Positions 1 to 14,040 are shown, counted from the first letter of the stretch. The stretch is 64,000 nt of DNA from Sycobia sp. Sy_11 (GCA_018907035.1 JACCIC010000036.1:1195001-1259000); one strand, 5' to 3'. Program-made: numbers and translations. The notes: generated by a model not told the origin, from the letters alone.

Positions 1-265
1 TGAATTTTAAATCTACAACAACAAAGATGAGCAGGCACCAAATGAACGGAAAAACATAAAACATTGTATATTATTGCCTCTTCCCAATTTTTCTTCTACC
101 CCCTCCCTATAGTTAACTGAGATTGCGGCGTATCATATAAGTAATAATTGCAAAATATAACTAGCCTATGCACGGCAAAGTGGATATAGACAAACTATGA
201 CAATACCCAATTACGGAGGGCGAATCGCGAAATCAATAATCCTTGCGAGTTGGGGGGCCGCCCCT

Positions 266-284
266 CGCGCGCGCGCGCGCGCGC
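266..284. repeat. (CG)n tract
   Basis: This is an uninterrupted alternating C-G run within a GC-rich island. Confidence 0.9.
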
Positions 285-602
285 CTCCCATGGCGAGAGC
301 TCCGTGGCCGCGCTCGGCGCGCCGAAATGAGAATCGCTGATGGATGAAGCTCGGCTGCGAGGAACCGACCAACCGACCGCGCTCTCGCTCGTGGGCGTCA
401 ATTTTACATGCTGCAGGACTTAATAAATGCATGTTATATATATATAGGAAGGCTCCGCTCGTGGTGCACGCAAGGGGGCCAAAATCGCCTCGGTCGATCG
501 AAAAATTTACATATAGTCGCAGGCGAGCCTATGTAGGAAATGGTGTGCGAGAGGTAAGGAGAGGGTATGTACGTGCGTGTGACTCAATGCGGTGGGCGAT
601 GA

Positions 603-637
<35 letters not shown>

Positions 638-684
638 CGCGCGCGTTCGTGTGTGTGTGTAAAGTAAAGTAAAGTAAAGTAAAG
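603..684. repeat. Compound (GT)n(GC)n(GT)n(AAAGT)n microsatellite
   Basis: Alternating GT passes directly into alternating GC, back to GT, then into five AAAGT units. The purine-pyrimidine alternation is Z-DNA-prone. Confidence 0.92.
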
Positions 685-1009
685 CAAAAAAAACTAACCA
701 ATATGCCTGGACACATCAGAAAAAGCGGGAGTGCAATACTCTGAAGTGACAAAAGAAAAAAATGCTTGTTCTAAATTCAATAGCAGTAAAATGTCAAATT
801 CAAAATGCTAATTGTTCAGATACGTGAGTATCGTAACAATCGATAATTTAAAACCTTTTCAATTTGATAATATTAAAAAAGAACTACTTTCACAATCGTG
901 ATGTACACTGACACATCATTGTGGAATAACCATAAGCAATAAAGATGCGTCGACTTTTCTTTCTAATGAAACTCAGGAGGAATTTTAACGTTAACAACAC
1001 ACATATAAG

Positions 1010-1031
1010 GGCGCGCGCGCACACACACACA
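1010..1031. repeat. Compound (GC)n(AC)n tract
   Basis: A short alternating GC run passes directly into an AC run. Confidence 0.85.
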
Positions 1032-1998
1032 AACGCACGCTGCTGGCTCGTTTACATGTTCATAATAATTAATGAATTCAAATAAAAAAACTCTAAAATA
1101 ATGAAAAAATAGGTCCTATTTTTTTTCTCTGCCCAGAAGTTTAGTTGCTCACTTATATTCGAATTTAAATAAATGCAGCAGAATATCTATTATTAGTAAG
1201 CCCAATAAAAACACTTGTTTTTTTGTAATTATATTAATAATTTTAAGTTTTGGAACAGGGGTAGATTAATTTTAAGGGTCATTTGAGGGTCAGAGTCTTC
1301 TCTTAAATACGAATTCTAGTTTTGGACCTCGGATTCTGAACGAGGGGAAATTTTTTTGTAAAAAATTTAGAATCCACCCGTGATCGGCGGAATATACATA
1401 CACTTAGTTCGTTGTTATCAACTGTATTTACTTTATTTGCGTGGGTAAAAATAGTAACTGGCGAGACCTTTAAAATCTCCCACTCTGTATAAATCATATG
1501 TTTTTTCGCGCACATTTTTCCCGTCTTTGATTCCGACAAAGCGTCGCATCAATCTGTGCACTGATGGCCGTTGCGTGCAAGGCGATCATTTACGCCACGC
1601 ATTGTGTCGATTGACTCTGTTGTCTTGATTCCTCGACACGGTCCGAACAATGGAGATAAAGCCCGTTTGTAGTGCTCTTTTTATTATTGTACGTACATAC
1701 GTGGTAGCTTCAAGCGTTGATACACGTTTCTGTGGGACGGGGAGGGGGTGACTTTCATAGACCAGCTCGAGCAGACTAAGCGTCAGTAGGAACGAGTTAA
1801 TTTAGATGGATTTGAATAAAAACGATTTATAATGAGCTCAACTTGTCGAATTTTCTCAAAGCACTGATGAGTAGCAATCTTGAAAGCCTGCCGAATATGA
1901 ATTGCACGCGCTGCAGCACAAGCTGTGGGAGAGGGAAGCAATTTCACAGAGTTTACGAAACGGAAACAGTTTGCGAACGTCTTCATTAATTCGCAATC

Positions 1999-2001
<3 letters not shown>

Positions 2002-2042
<41 letters not shown>
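2002..2042. repeat. (TA)n microsatellite
   Basis: This is an uninterrupted TA array of about 20 units. Confidence 0.95.
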
Positions 2043-2044
<2 letters not shown>

Positions 2045-3054
2045 CTTAAGAACACAAAGATACAGACCAGGAAGGGCGAGAGAGGGGGGAGGGGGTGGCG
2101 GCAAAAAGTGAGGTCAAAATTATTGGAGTGTGAAAGATATACATACACAAATACAAAATATTATGGGCTCTGAGAATTATTCAGAATATTCATAACCTCT
2201 ACTATCTTTTTTCACGAGCTATTAATTTCAACAAAAATGTCTCATTTAGTTACTACAAATGTAAAGCTCCCTTTATTTTCTGTTGTAATTATTCATTATC
2301 AGTCGTGCTCAATGTTATACATATAGAGGACCTAAATCTTCGCGTAACGACGACGCGGAACGACAGGAATTTTAATCATAATATTTCACTCAAATAAATT
2401 GCGCTGCGCGCGCGCTTCACGAGACCGAATTCGCGATATTTATTGTTCAAGACATATATACACATATATTTCTTTTTAAATGTATATGGGCAATAATTTT
2501 CGAATTACAGTTGGGAAGTGATGTTTCTTTTAAAACGCCACTATATGGCTTATTGCTGATTATAAAAAATATGCTCTGACGGGAATGTTATATATGCAAT
2601 GTAAAAAAAAATTCTTTTGTCATTTATGCGTGGATAAAAATTTGATACAGACTAAACGATCGCCAACAGGTATTAAACAATCGTTAATCTTTTCACGATA
2701 CATTCTCAACGAAATGCTTGAGTAAATATCGATATACCATTCGATATTTACGCTGCGACAGCCGTCGATTGACTAATTGTCGGATGTAAACATAGAATTT
2801 CAAAATTGAAAAACTTTTTTTTTATTTAAACTATTTTAATGCCACATTTTCATATTTGCGTTATTTATATGGATAAACTTCACAAAGATGTACAAAAAGT
2901 AGGAAGTGAAAATTCAGAGGGGTGTTTCAAAGAAAGCTCTTGTCATCGACTTACCGTGTCGCGACCTTTATTATACTCATTTCACGGTAGCATCTGTCAA
3001 AATCTCTCCTGGATTTAGCTGTCTCGTAAAAAGCATTACGGAAAGATTATGGGA

Positions 3055-3165
3055 AAGAGAGAGACAGGCAGACAAAGAGAGAGAGAGATAGAAGGGGATC
3101 AGACAGACAGACAGACAGACAGATGGAAAGAAAGAGAAAGAAAGAGAGAAAGAGAGATAGACAGT
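3055..3165. repeat. (GA)n / (AGAC)n purine-rich repeat
   Basis: Imperfect GA and GAAA units surround a perfect (AGAC)n block at 3101-3123. It creates spurious open frames on both strands. Confidence 0.85.
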
Positions 3166-5267
3166 AAAATAGTGACAACAATATCCGAAATACTCTGTAA
3201 ACGGTGCCATGCCACTTCCAATATGCCATTTCAGTCGTATTTTCACCTTTTCGTATGGCATTTTCAGAGCCCGAATCTCCAATAAGCGTGCGCTTGCGCA
3301 GCTTTTAAAGCTTATACGTCGTCGCTCTCGATCCTGTTTTCCCTATCCACCCTTCCCTACTTTTTTTCTCATTTAATTCCTGCTGTACTTTGAAGCTCTT
3401 TGGAATACGACGAACGTCTCGAGCATACGTGGGCGCGCGAGTCCGCATATAGGTACTGCGAGTACACCGCACGCTTTACCGTGGTATGATTTAAGTTGGT
3501 TTTTTGAAGGGCAAGAGGAGTCATCAGTTCGCGGTCGGGGTTCCGGAAAAGCCGACTATGGGCAAGGATTTAGGGGATTTATGTTTATTGCTGCTATTTA
3601 AGGGGATCTCGTTAAGTGTTGATGCACGAGGTACTAAAATTAGATCGTAATATAGTCTCATCAATCTCAAGTCGTATGTTCTCTTTTTGATTATTATTGT
3701 TTTTGTGTTTGTTTTTGTTACATTTTTATTATTATAGTATTGTTTTTGTTGTTTTTTTATGATTCATATAGTAATTGTTGTTGCTATTGTTATCTTTTTG
3801 TAATTCTGACTTTTTATATAATATATGACGACTGTGATATAAGACGACGAGAAGTAAAAGAACTAATTCTAATCACGAAATTCATGTGTATTTTAGATTT
3901 CTTGATTGTATTTTAGATTTTTAAGGACAAAAAATATTTACAAATTGGTATTTGTATTTGTTGAAAATCTAAATTTTTAGAATGTAATTAAATTATTTCA
4001 GTGAGAAATTTACTCATTGATTTAATTATTTTCAACGATTTGATTGTTTTTTTTTTTTTAATTACAAACGCAGTTTTTATCTATTCTCTAAATTAACGTT
4101 TTATTTTTCAACTATAAATTACATTTTAACGTATTCCACATAACATTATGCAAGCAATGACTCATTATTATTTCGCCAAGTTATTCGCAGAATTTCATAT
4201 AAAAACTCCGTTTTTTTAATTGCCGTAAACTCGCTCGCATTTTGATTAGTTTTTATCGTTTTATAATTTTTATAATTTTTATTATTTTTATTATTTTTAT
4301 TATTTCTTTTTTTCCATAATCGTTCCGGAAAGGGCCTGTATTATTATATTGACGATGATGAGGGATGGGAGGAGGGAACATAGCTCCGCCCCTCCTCCAG
4401 CGCGCATGTATAATCTTCCGCGATCAAAATATATAGGAGGAAAAGCCGCTGGGTCCCGCGCAAGCAAGCGTGCGCACACTCCACGAACTTCCTATCAATT
4501 CCCGTTTTCGTTAGAATAGGCTAAGTGGCGAAACTACGTATCCGCAAACGGGTTTTATAACAATTAAAACTTGTCCCCGGCTTAGTAAATTTAGAAGGGC
4601 TTTTCCTATACCTATACACCTACTACTATATCTGGAGGCGTGTGTGTGTACTAAGCGCGCGCGTGCAGCAAACGCGATCGCCGAAAGCTCCCGCTCAGTG
4701 CTTTGCCGAGGCTTATGCGACATATATGGGTGCTTGTACGCAAACAGAGATGCTAGATCATTACAAACTTTTTTACTACGGGTCCTGGCTTTAGAATCCC
4801 TTTGAAGAAAACGAAAAATACCAAATTAAAGTTTCTGACAAAATACAATATATACGTTAGAATTAAACAACTATTTTTATTTTTATAACTGATAATGTCA
4901 TATAATTATACGACGACAGGTAGATGATCCTTGTTTAGAATTGTCTCCGTAGAATCTGAAATAAAAAAGTTCAAATATTAAAATTGAAATAAATTTTGTT
5001 AGCAGATTATAATCTGATTACAGCCTTTACCAAAAATTCTTTTCCCCATCTATATAATGTTCAGTGTTGTGAACCGTTTCGGTTCCTCTTCTTTTAGAAA
5101 TTATCAATACTGTTAGCCCCTCTATGTACACGTACTCCCTCCTTTTCCATTCTTTTTTCCGACTTAATGATGTAGGGTTTTGCGACAAGATTAGATATTC
5201 GTCGCGTAGCGAGTGAGGAAACACCAGTACACTTCAATATTATGTATCTATATATCTATTGAGCTAA

Positions 5268-5270
<3 letters not shown>

Positions 5271-5321
<51 letters not shown>
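5271..5321. repeat. (TA)n microsatellite
   Basis: This is an uninterrupted TA array of about 25 units. Confidence 0.95.
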
Positions 5322-5323
<2 letters not shown>

Positions 5324-5429
5324 TATAGTTTCTATACGTACAGGTTAATTTTTTCCTCGCGCGGAATCCCGATGCGTGCCCCCGGTATATGCTGCTCTGC
5401 CTGCAGCAGAGGCGTATACGTATATTTAT

Positions 5430-5435
<6 letters not shown>

Positions 5436-5481
<46 letters not shown>
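5436..5481. repeat. (TA)n microsatellite
   Basis: This TA array follows the previous one by 115 bases, with a GC-rich spacer between them. Confidence 0.95.
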
Positions 5482-5485
<4 letters not shown>

Positions 5486-5612
5486 TTCTTGGCCGCGCTG
5501 CGGGTAGAATTGTGCGTGCGTGTTTTACGAGAGTACAGTCGCAATAATAACGCGCTCGCTCGACTTTCTTTTAGCGCAGACGAGAAAGAGAATGAGAAAG
5601 AGGGAGGCAGGG

Positions 5613-5613
5613 C

Positions 5614-5644
<31 letters not shown>

Positions 5645-5672
5645 CGCGTGTGTGTGTGTGTGTGTGTGTGTG
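5613..5672. repeat. Compound (GT)n(GC)n(GT)n microsatellite
   Basis: It has the same arrangement as the tract near 603: GT, then GC, then GT without interruption. Confidence 0.92.
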
Positions 5673-8212
5673 AGGGAGAGAGAGGGAGTATTGGAGCGGA
5701 ACCGACGCGTTAGTTCGTAATATATTAGGGAATGTTTTTCGATTCCACACACTGGACTGGTGTTCTTCGTTATGTTTTTAAAGGTACGGGTGTTTTACTC
5801 CTCCAGGTGGTATGCTCCAGTGTTCTCGATTTTAATTGGACTGTACTTATGGAATCCGACTTCGCAATTACAAGAGTCGTATTTACTTTTTTCAAATACG
5901 CGGCAATATCCAATTGGTGAACACGGCTTTTAACTGACTCTGGAAAAACATAGCGGAGTACTTTTTTCCGGTGTAAAACTGAACGGTCGCTTCGGAGGAA
6001 ATTTTTCAATTTTCTTTATTTTTTCTTAGAATTTACATCAACGTGTTCAGATAAAAATAAATGAAATCTTTGCTCGTGCGTAAATATAATGTCTTCTTTG
6101 CTACTGCTTAACTTAGCTTTTCTGTCTTGTAGATATCTAAAATGCGGCAAGGGTGAACAATTTTTGTTAACTTTATTGAATGCTGATATTTTTAAAAGAT
6201 TAATTTGCATATCATAATTAATTTGCAATCTATAGATTTCTATTAAAAAATTTATAAACAATCAGGTTTATGATAGACAAAAAAGGTTAACTTCATAAAT
6301 CTGGATAACTATATAATTATAGATATTTATTATTCGAATAATAGAGTTGATATACGCACATATATGTCACGGAAAATACTTTTAGTTTTTGTATCAACTT
6401 CTGCAAATAATTATTTATGCTAATGAAATGTTTTTACCGATCTATGTAAGCATACTTGTTTTAAATCATTCCAATAATTCATGTTTAAATTTACTAAATA
6501 TCTTTACTTATTACATTCAAGAAATATTTTTTATACACATAGAAAATGATTACTAAGTATTCTGAATGATATTAAAGAAAAATAATAAAAAATTTTCCTT
6601 AGAAAATTTATTAACTCAATTGATTTATATAGTTAATCTTTATTAAATAATAGACTAAAATAATTGTTTGAATTACTGATTATTATTACTGCTCTAATAC
6701 AGTCAAGTAAGTTCTACATTTTCAAAATAATATAATATAATTTGAAAAGTTAGTAGTGGAAGAGCATATTAGCCAGAACGGTAGCTATTGCACTGCCCGA
6801 TAATGCGGGTAGCGAAATAAATACAACCCCCTTATTGGCTCGGTATTGTGAATATAATGTAAGATATGTGCGCAAAGTAGATGTATATATTATATTCTAT
6901 AGAAGCAGTGTGCGCTATGCGGGCTGTCGATCAAGACTGGTATTATACTTTCGCATATTTTAAAGAAATTTTCGAATAGCTGTGTTGATCAGAGAGTAAT
7001 ATGGTATACTAGTAAGAATGAGGTAGAGGAATTGAGAGCTGAATAAGCATGTGGCATCGTATATGATATACTCTCGTTCCTTTATTCTTACTCTGACTTA
7101 TTTTATGGATTATATTGCAGTTCAGGATGATCCATTATTATTTCGAATTTTCTTAAGTATCCTTCTGATCATCATTTTTCAAAGAGGACGAGATGGTGGA
7201 ACGTTCTCGGCCTGCCAATTAAAGATTGCGAGTTTCAGTTAAAGAATGATTTTATTTTTCTATATGTCCACTGATATGCGCAAATATGGTTCTAAATTTC
7301 TCCAAAATCTGAATTTCTTTCCATAAGTGAGAATCGGGCAGATTGTGAAAATAATTATCTACGGTCTTATTAATCTCCTCCTCAAAGTTATTTATTAGAT
7401 CTGAAGTATTAATTAGAGTACAATAGAATCATGACTGCGTAAATTATATCCTAATGTTGTAGATTCCCTGGTGAAGGAAATCTACAAAGAAAGAAAGAAC
7501 TATTTCATCTTAAAACGAGAGCTCTTTTCGCGGAACTAGGTATTCAGCTAATTAAGTTTGTTGGCTTAATATTTTCTTTTTGCAAAGTAATCTCATTAAC
7601 CATGATCCTTTTGTCATCCCAGAAGACACTGGATGATCCTGTTCTTTTACTTTGACATTGGATGGCTAACTTCCACCGTCTTCTATTCTCCCTTTACGTA
7701 CTACTGTTTCGTATCTGACGTGTAGTGTTTACCTATGCTTCGATTTTTTGTATCAAATTCGTTGCAAAAACAATCGGATCTCTATGAAATGAGTTCAATG
7801 ATTGTTACGAAATCGTATCCGCCTTTATTTCTTATCGACATTATGCGACCGCGGTACTCATATTGCGCAAAACTTTTACATTTTTAATCAATTGCACAAA
7901 ATGTTATTTTTCATTTTTATACAAGTCATAAATACTTGCATTGAAATAAATAAAATTATTATCTATAGTATAATGTGTAATATGTACAGTGAGGAAATTA
8001 AAAATGCTGAGAATACCCAAGATTACTGTTTTTAATATTAAAAAATTGGGCGTTTTTAAGTTTTAGATTTAAATTTAGTTAATTTCTAAGTTGTAGATTT
8101 GGTTCCATTTGGAACCAATCATAAATTCGTGAGAATGCGTTTATCATTAGACTTCATAAGATCATTTGATTCTGATAAAAATGACCATTTTTCAATGGCA
8201 AATCAATGCTAG

Positions 8213-8348
8213 CCTATTATACTAGTGAAAAATGTGGATGATTTCAAAATTTTATAATGGGTGATCAGGAAAGTGATCACCCTATTATACTAGTGAAAAA
8301 TGTGGATGATTTCAAAATTTTATAATGGTTGATCAGGAAAGTGATCAC
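8213..8348. repeat. 68-bp tandem duplication carrying a hairpin
   Basis: Units 8213-8280 and 8281-8348 differ at one position (gggt/ggtt). Each ends in a hairpin of the form TGATCA-GGAAAG-TGATCA, with the stem extending into flanking bases. The near identity suggests a recent duplication. Confidence 0.9.
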
Positions 8349-8656
8349 CCATTATAAAAATAAATAGAAATAAAATGAATGGTGAAATATCAGGATCGAT
8401 ATTCCATGATGTTCAGGAATGGAAACAGATAAACAAGAAATGGAAACACCTGAAATTGGAGTAGTGTAGTGTTCCGTTAAAGTTGTCTGCTGGAGAGATC
8501 GAGCTCGGTATAATAGCGAGGTGGATACCTGAAGCACCCGTGTTGGAACTGTCTGTCGTATGTCAAGGCAGAGGTCGAGAATCGAGTGTTAGTGACCGTC
8601 TATCTATAGATTCATAGAGATTCCAGTGATTGCGTTCGGCTCGCATGAGAATTCTT

Positions 8657-8700
8657 GAGTTTCATCCATTCATTTCTGGAGTTTCATCCATTCATTTCTG
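8657..8700. repeat. 22-bp tandem duplication
   Basis: The unit gagtttcatccattcatttc plus two bases occurs twice head to tail without mismatches. Confidence 0.9.
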
Positions 8701-10400
8701 AAAACTCCACGATTCCAGAATTGGAGTCCCAATATAAATTACATTAGAACCAAATTCAAAATTTTTTTTCATTTTTGAGTCTCTCCCTATTTGTATACTT
8801 AATTCTTGAAATTATAAAATTCTAAAATTTAGTTAATATGGCGTTTCTTTTTTCTCATTTTATTATTTAATATATTTACATAATTATTCGTAACTTAACA
8901 TAGTAAAAATTAATTAGTTCTAGTATGAGGAAAATGAATAATAATGTTTAATGTTTTTTATGATATGTTTTAATGTTTCTTAGAAACTTTTTTGTTTAAT
9001 AGCTGATGTATACAAAGGCGCAGGTGTGGAGAAATAGTCATATCGGAATAATATATTTTTCTATTCGCAATATCAGATTGACCTTTACTTTCATAATTGG
9101 TCTCATTATTTGATGCAGTGAGACACTCATTGAACATGTTCTCTTCTTTCTGTAGCTAGCTCTGAATTATTTAATTATTCATGTTATTCTTGTTTGTATT
9201 TCTTTCTTTGCTATATTTGTAGATCAACCTTGTGCTACATAAGTAATTATCAAACTGAACTGTTATTTTTTTGTATTTGGTTTTAGCAATGGTATTTACT
9301 GGTGAAATATGAAATGAATGAAAGAAACTGTATGTTGAAGTACTTAGACACTATCTGTATATAATTTCCTTGGTATTCCTTAATTTGTGTCCACGATACT
9401 AAGTAATATCTAATAGATTTGCAGGGTAAATTTGAACACTGAAGTAGTAAATGTATAATTAAATATATGTTTCTCGTAAATATTTAATGACTTAATGTTT
9501 AATTTATTATTTGTTACTTTTTATACATATCATGATTTTTTTATATGATGTTGTCTTTCACTAACTATAAAATGTATCGTAAAGTAAGTAATAAATATTT
9601 TATTTTTTATCTATAATTGTTCAATTCTTTCAAAATTTGCACAGTAGTGTATTCAATAAACCAGTAATTGAGGCTTCGATAAAATTAGAATTTTATTGAC
9701 AGTAGTTGATGAAGAAGGCAATGTCTTTAAGCATTTATTCAAATCTTTACTTTGATTGTCTCCGTATACCTTTATTTAGACTTAAGATTTCATTGCGGAA
9801 ATTGAAATAAGAATATCATATTTAATAAAGCTGAATGATATGAAGGTGCAAGTACAAATACGAACAGTTAACTGATTTTTTTATTTTTATGATGAAGTAA
9901 AAATTTAATGATACTTCTTAAGTAAGAAGCCAATATTGCTTTATTTTTAAGCTATAATGTTCATTTTATTTTTTATATTTTTATTTTAACATTTCGTCAA
10001 GCAAGTTGCGTTTGTAAAATTTAACAGATTTCTTTGTTTCTTATTTTACTTTTTTTAGATTCAGATAAAAGCTGAATCTATGTAGAAGTTTAGATACAGA
10101 TCAACGCTATCTCATGGCAGAGGAGCTGATTGTAATTTGAATTTTTATTGAAATATTTTCTTTAATCCTTAAAATGAACAATTGATTGCTCGATTTCTTA
10201 CATTTATTTAAGTCCTTAACTAGAGCATCAAATTCTATGGAAACTGTCACATATCTCAATGCTAACTATTTAGACGGATAAAGCTGTGTATCTCTAAATA
10301 AAAGTATTATAGAAGTCGATTTCAGATAATATACACAATATTTATATTTGATAAAAATTTCGGTGTATATATACGTCTTACACTATATATATTTATAAAG

Positions 10401-10785
10401 TAAAATGCTCGATTCTTAAAAACTATCCGATGTAATTAAGATTCCCTTTTGCTCTCGAAAATTCTCTGGGACGAACGGAAATAAAACTGTGCGCACCAAC
10501 AAAAAAAAAAAAAAAAAAAAATGCGAAAAACGGCAATACGGCGCTCGTATGCGGAAAGGAGTGGAAATGCAATAGCGAAAGTAGTGTACAGTGTGTCCCA
10601 TGCTCTGTGTACTTTTGCGCCGCGAGCGCGGGAGAGCGGCATGGGAAGCCTTTTACCTCCGGGAAATCAAGATATTCACAGTTCCGACAGGGCCGTTTTT
10701 CTCCCCTGACTTTATTGAACGGAGAGGAGAAAAAAACGAATTGACGAAGCTCTCTATATATTTCTCCTGGTTCTTCCATTTCGTA

Positions 10786-10839
<54 letters not shown>

Positions 10840-13800
10840 TACATATATACATACACAAGAACTGGATTCGGCTTCGAGCCAGGGCAACGAGGCTGAGAAT
10901 CTGAGAGAGCATGGATTCTGAATCGTTTCAACCCTTCCCCATATTTAGCACCAGCCAGAACGAAGACCTTATTTATTATGCATTCCGAGCCAATGCTTTT
11001 TTCTGTCTTCTTTTAGAGGCAGTTTTTGTGTACTCGGCTCTAAAAAGTTTTAAACGGAGACGAAGATTTATAATAAGTTCAATAAAACGATAATTGAAGG
11101 AAAAGCTGCGATATTTGGTTGACGGATTTAATTCAGACTGAGGGCACTAACTCCGATTGCGTGGAAAATGGGCTTAGTAAAGTTTTAAGCTTTAACACTC
11201 TTCGATTTTCAAATTAATATAGTTTTCCTATATAAATTGGTAGTGATGTATAATAATGAATCCATTTTACACAATAAATACAATTTATTTTGTTCATTCT
11301 ACTATATACTATGTTTATTTTTATTTATGCATATATCAGTTAATCTTCATGTTACACTCTTTATTTTTTTTTCAAAGCGTTAGAAAAAAAGCGTCTGGAG
11401 ATGTTAGGCAGAGTTACAATTGTATTTTTCGGGCTGTTCGTTAACAGGATGTCTCGCTAAAAATTAAAGGCGCGGTTAAGAAGAGAGGGTGGCGAAAAAA
11501 TTGGCGCATCTACACCACCAGTGAGAGCTATACATACCTGATGCGAGGTAGAGAAAACGGGCCGTGGGAATGCAGTCGACACTTATTTATGAGTCTGCTC
11601 GAGAACTCGAAGAAATTTGAGATATATATCAAACGACACTCGAGATTTTATATTTCTTCCCCTGTTATTTTTCTCATTCTTTCTTTCTTTTTTACTCCGT
11701 TTCCACGTTCTCGGGTTACGTTGTGTCTCTGACAAGGCGTTCTATTTATCAATCCTGTCGTTAAGGATTTTTATATTTAGAGCTTTGGTTTTAATTTTTC
11801 ATCAAGACGTCTATATGTAATAGAACATTGGTAGCGAAACTATTTATAATAGTGTATGCAATACACGATAAAAAGAGCTTTTTTCATCTCGGATATCTGT
11901 CATTCTTTTTTGGATCAAAAAAGTGCAACGGTGTGTAATTAAATTCCTCCATGTTTTAATATTACTACTCATTGAGATGTCGGGCGCAGGTTTAATCTCT
12001 TACAATTTTTTCCCCTCTTTAATCACTCCTCGCATACTTTGGATATTTTTACGAAATGACAGAATGCGTTATCGTACAAAGTCAATTTTTTAAAATATGA
12101 TGTATCGTTGTCTCCGCACGGATGCATATGATATCGTTGCGCGCCTTATAATTATACTTTGGAGAGAATTCACTTTTTCGCGCGTACTTCCGTCCCATAT
12201 TCCCTCGCTGGTTAAATCGTGCCACACATTGTAAAGCCTCTGACAACTCGCATTCAAAACTGTTTGACGCGCCGAAGGAGCTTATGCGTTTCACACCGAG
12301 AGAGAAAGAAAGACAAAGTGAGGGTAGGAAGGAGGGAAGGAGAAATCCCCACACGCACCTATATACAATTATATATACTCTTTCGTTTGGGCGGTCGTTG
12401 CACCCGCGCGCGGTTCATTTTTCTCGTATTGTCGGGCGTCATCCGTTGACACGAAGACGTATGTGTCGTACATCATATGCATACACACACAGAGCTCGCG
12501 GTACAGCCGCATTCTCCATATACACCTCGCTAGATATCAGATTGGTGAAATTCGCGTGCACAAAATTCTTCCAATTTTCCTCGCGCGTGTTCCATCGGGT
12601 CTCTAATATGGTTATACGACCGCGACCGATTTTTCTCTTTATTACCGAAAACGAGCCAAGTTGCGCCTGCCAAATAGCCATCAGACTCGTTTGCCCGTGT
12701 CTAAATGTATATAGTAAATATCGCTCCCTCGGCTATTAGATTTGTTTTTTTTTTCGACGTGCCTTTAGTGAACTATATTTGTAATTGGAAGCGGCGCTGG
12801 TTTTTAGTCTATATTGGCTTTATGCGTCCGATTGGAAGGGGTATAAAAATCAGAGGATGCGTTCACTTTGGTGTAAAAGTCCAATTTTCTGAAACTGTCT
12901 ATTGCTATCATAAAACAAAATAATTTATCAAATATCTGACAGCTAATCACTTCTAATAGCAAACGCAGAAGGAAAATCATAATAATTGTATGTAAGGGAA
13001 TTTCTTTGTGAGTTTTTTTGACTTTATGAAATTAGGAAATTTTATATCCACGTATAGAATTGCAATTAATTGAAATTAGTATGAAATTTAATTTATTTTT
13101 AATCGTAATTTCTTTGTTTAAGTCAATGTAATCTTGCAACTATCAGATGTCGATATTGAACTTAGAACAAGCGAATATATTTGGCTTTTTCGTGTACTTA
13201 AATATTAGTCTCAAGGTGCAACAATAGTTGTAATGTAGTGGATGTGCGAGTACTCTGAAAAAAAAGAAACATATTTTCAAAAACGTTATGGCTTAAGTAT
13301 TCCTTTAAATCAAGAAAATGTACAACACATAATTTCTTTTCAACTTTTCAACTTACTCAAGATATTTGTTTTGTAACAATTTAATAAATCATTATCATGC
13401 ATTTGTAGAGTATCTTAACTAAATAAAGTTTCCGTCATTTTCATTATATTTTATTTTGGCTAAGTATTTTATTGGAATTTGTAATCAAAATTGTAAAAGA
13501 TAATTTGAAAGTGTGTTTCGTTTGTGAACTGATTATAACTTTAATTGATTGTTTTTTATTAATTTGATCTAATCAACAAAAATATGTTTTTTTCTTTTTT
13601 TGACCTTCAAAAAGGTTTTATTATTCCAAAACGACGATAATTTATGACGAAAAACATTGACATGTTGGTTAACATTTATTCCGATTTGACACGGATATTT
13701 CTGTGCAAGCTTTTTCTATTTTTATCAAGCAACCGTAACATTATTGTTTAAGTCAAAAATTATATTTTTTATTCTTTTTTAATTTTAATGTTCTCGCTCC

Positions 13801-13970
13801 TCTAGAAATTTCTTAAATGCTTCATCCATGTTGTCATTTTTGTAAATTCATTTTCCAAGAAAAAGAAATCAATAATTATTACAATTTTTACGTAAATAAC
13901 AAACAATAAATTTTAAAATAATTAGTGGGGATAAGTAGATATAATAAGTAGTGGAGATAAGATATATATA
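10401..13970. other. Non-coding with mixed-composition islands
   Basis: More balanced composition is seen at about 10420-10900, 11380-11800 and 12080-12720, separated by AT-rich DNA. The longest open frame (12284-12739, +) has no recognisable domain and is probably chance. A 20-base poly(A) run lies at 10501-10520. Confidence 0.45.
10789..10853. repeat. (TA)n / (ATAC)n microsatellite
   Basis: A TA array degrades into TACATA units at its 3' end. Confidence 0.93.
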
Positions 13971-13998
13971 GATTAGAATATAAGGTTTAGTTTAGTAC

Positions 13999-14040
13999 CT
14001 GATGAGGAGCCGTAGCGAGCTCGAAACGTTTAGACAGGTC
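13999..14040 (+). other. Hammerhead-ribozyme-like core motif (half only)
   Basis: CTGATGA at 13999-14005 and GAAAC at 14023-14027 flank a 4-bp helix (GAGC 14007-14010 / GCTC 14019-14022), the arrangement of the catalytic core of hammerhead ribozymes carried by some Penelope-like elements. One extra G lies between CTGATGA and the helix. A GTC lies at 14038-14040, but no convincing stem I or longer stem III could be paired. It abuts a dispersed repeat, so it may be the relic of a retroelement end. Confidence 0.3.

Larger units (their letters stand above)
1..5720. other. Non-coding, GC-rich islands and microsatellites
   Basis: No gene is supported. Short GC-rich islands at about 200-600, 3280-3560, 4330-4730 and 5340-5720 interrupt AT-rich sequence. 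A perfect 11-bp inverted repeat (GTAAATATCGA, 8-nt loop) lies at 2722-2751. Open frames here are built from simple repeats or are short and lack family similarity. They may be regulatory or belong to an untranslated 5' exon, but nothing proves it. Confidence 0.5.
5721..10400. other. AT-rich non-coding region
   Basis: No gene is supported. It holds a 68-bp tandem duplication at 8213-8348 and a 22-bp duplication at 8657-8700. The rest shows no recognisable structure. Confidence 0.55.

Noticed and set aside
12284..12739. 151-codon open frame on + strand
   Set aside because: It has no recognisable domain, is rich in Arg/His/Tyr from a mixed-composition island, and overlaps other equally open frames.
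13999..14040. Complete active hammerhead ribozyme
   Set aside because: Stem I could not be paired on either side and there is an extra base before stem II, so only a core-like motif is reported.
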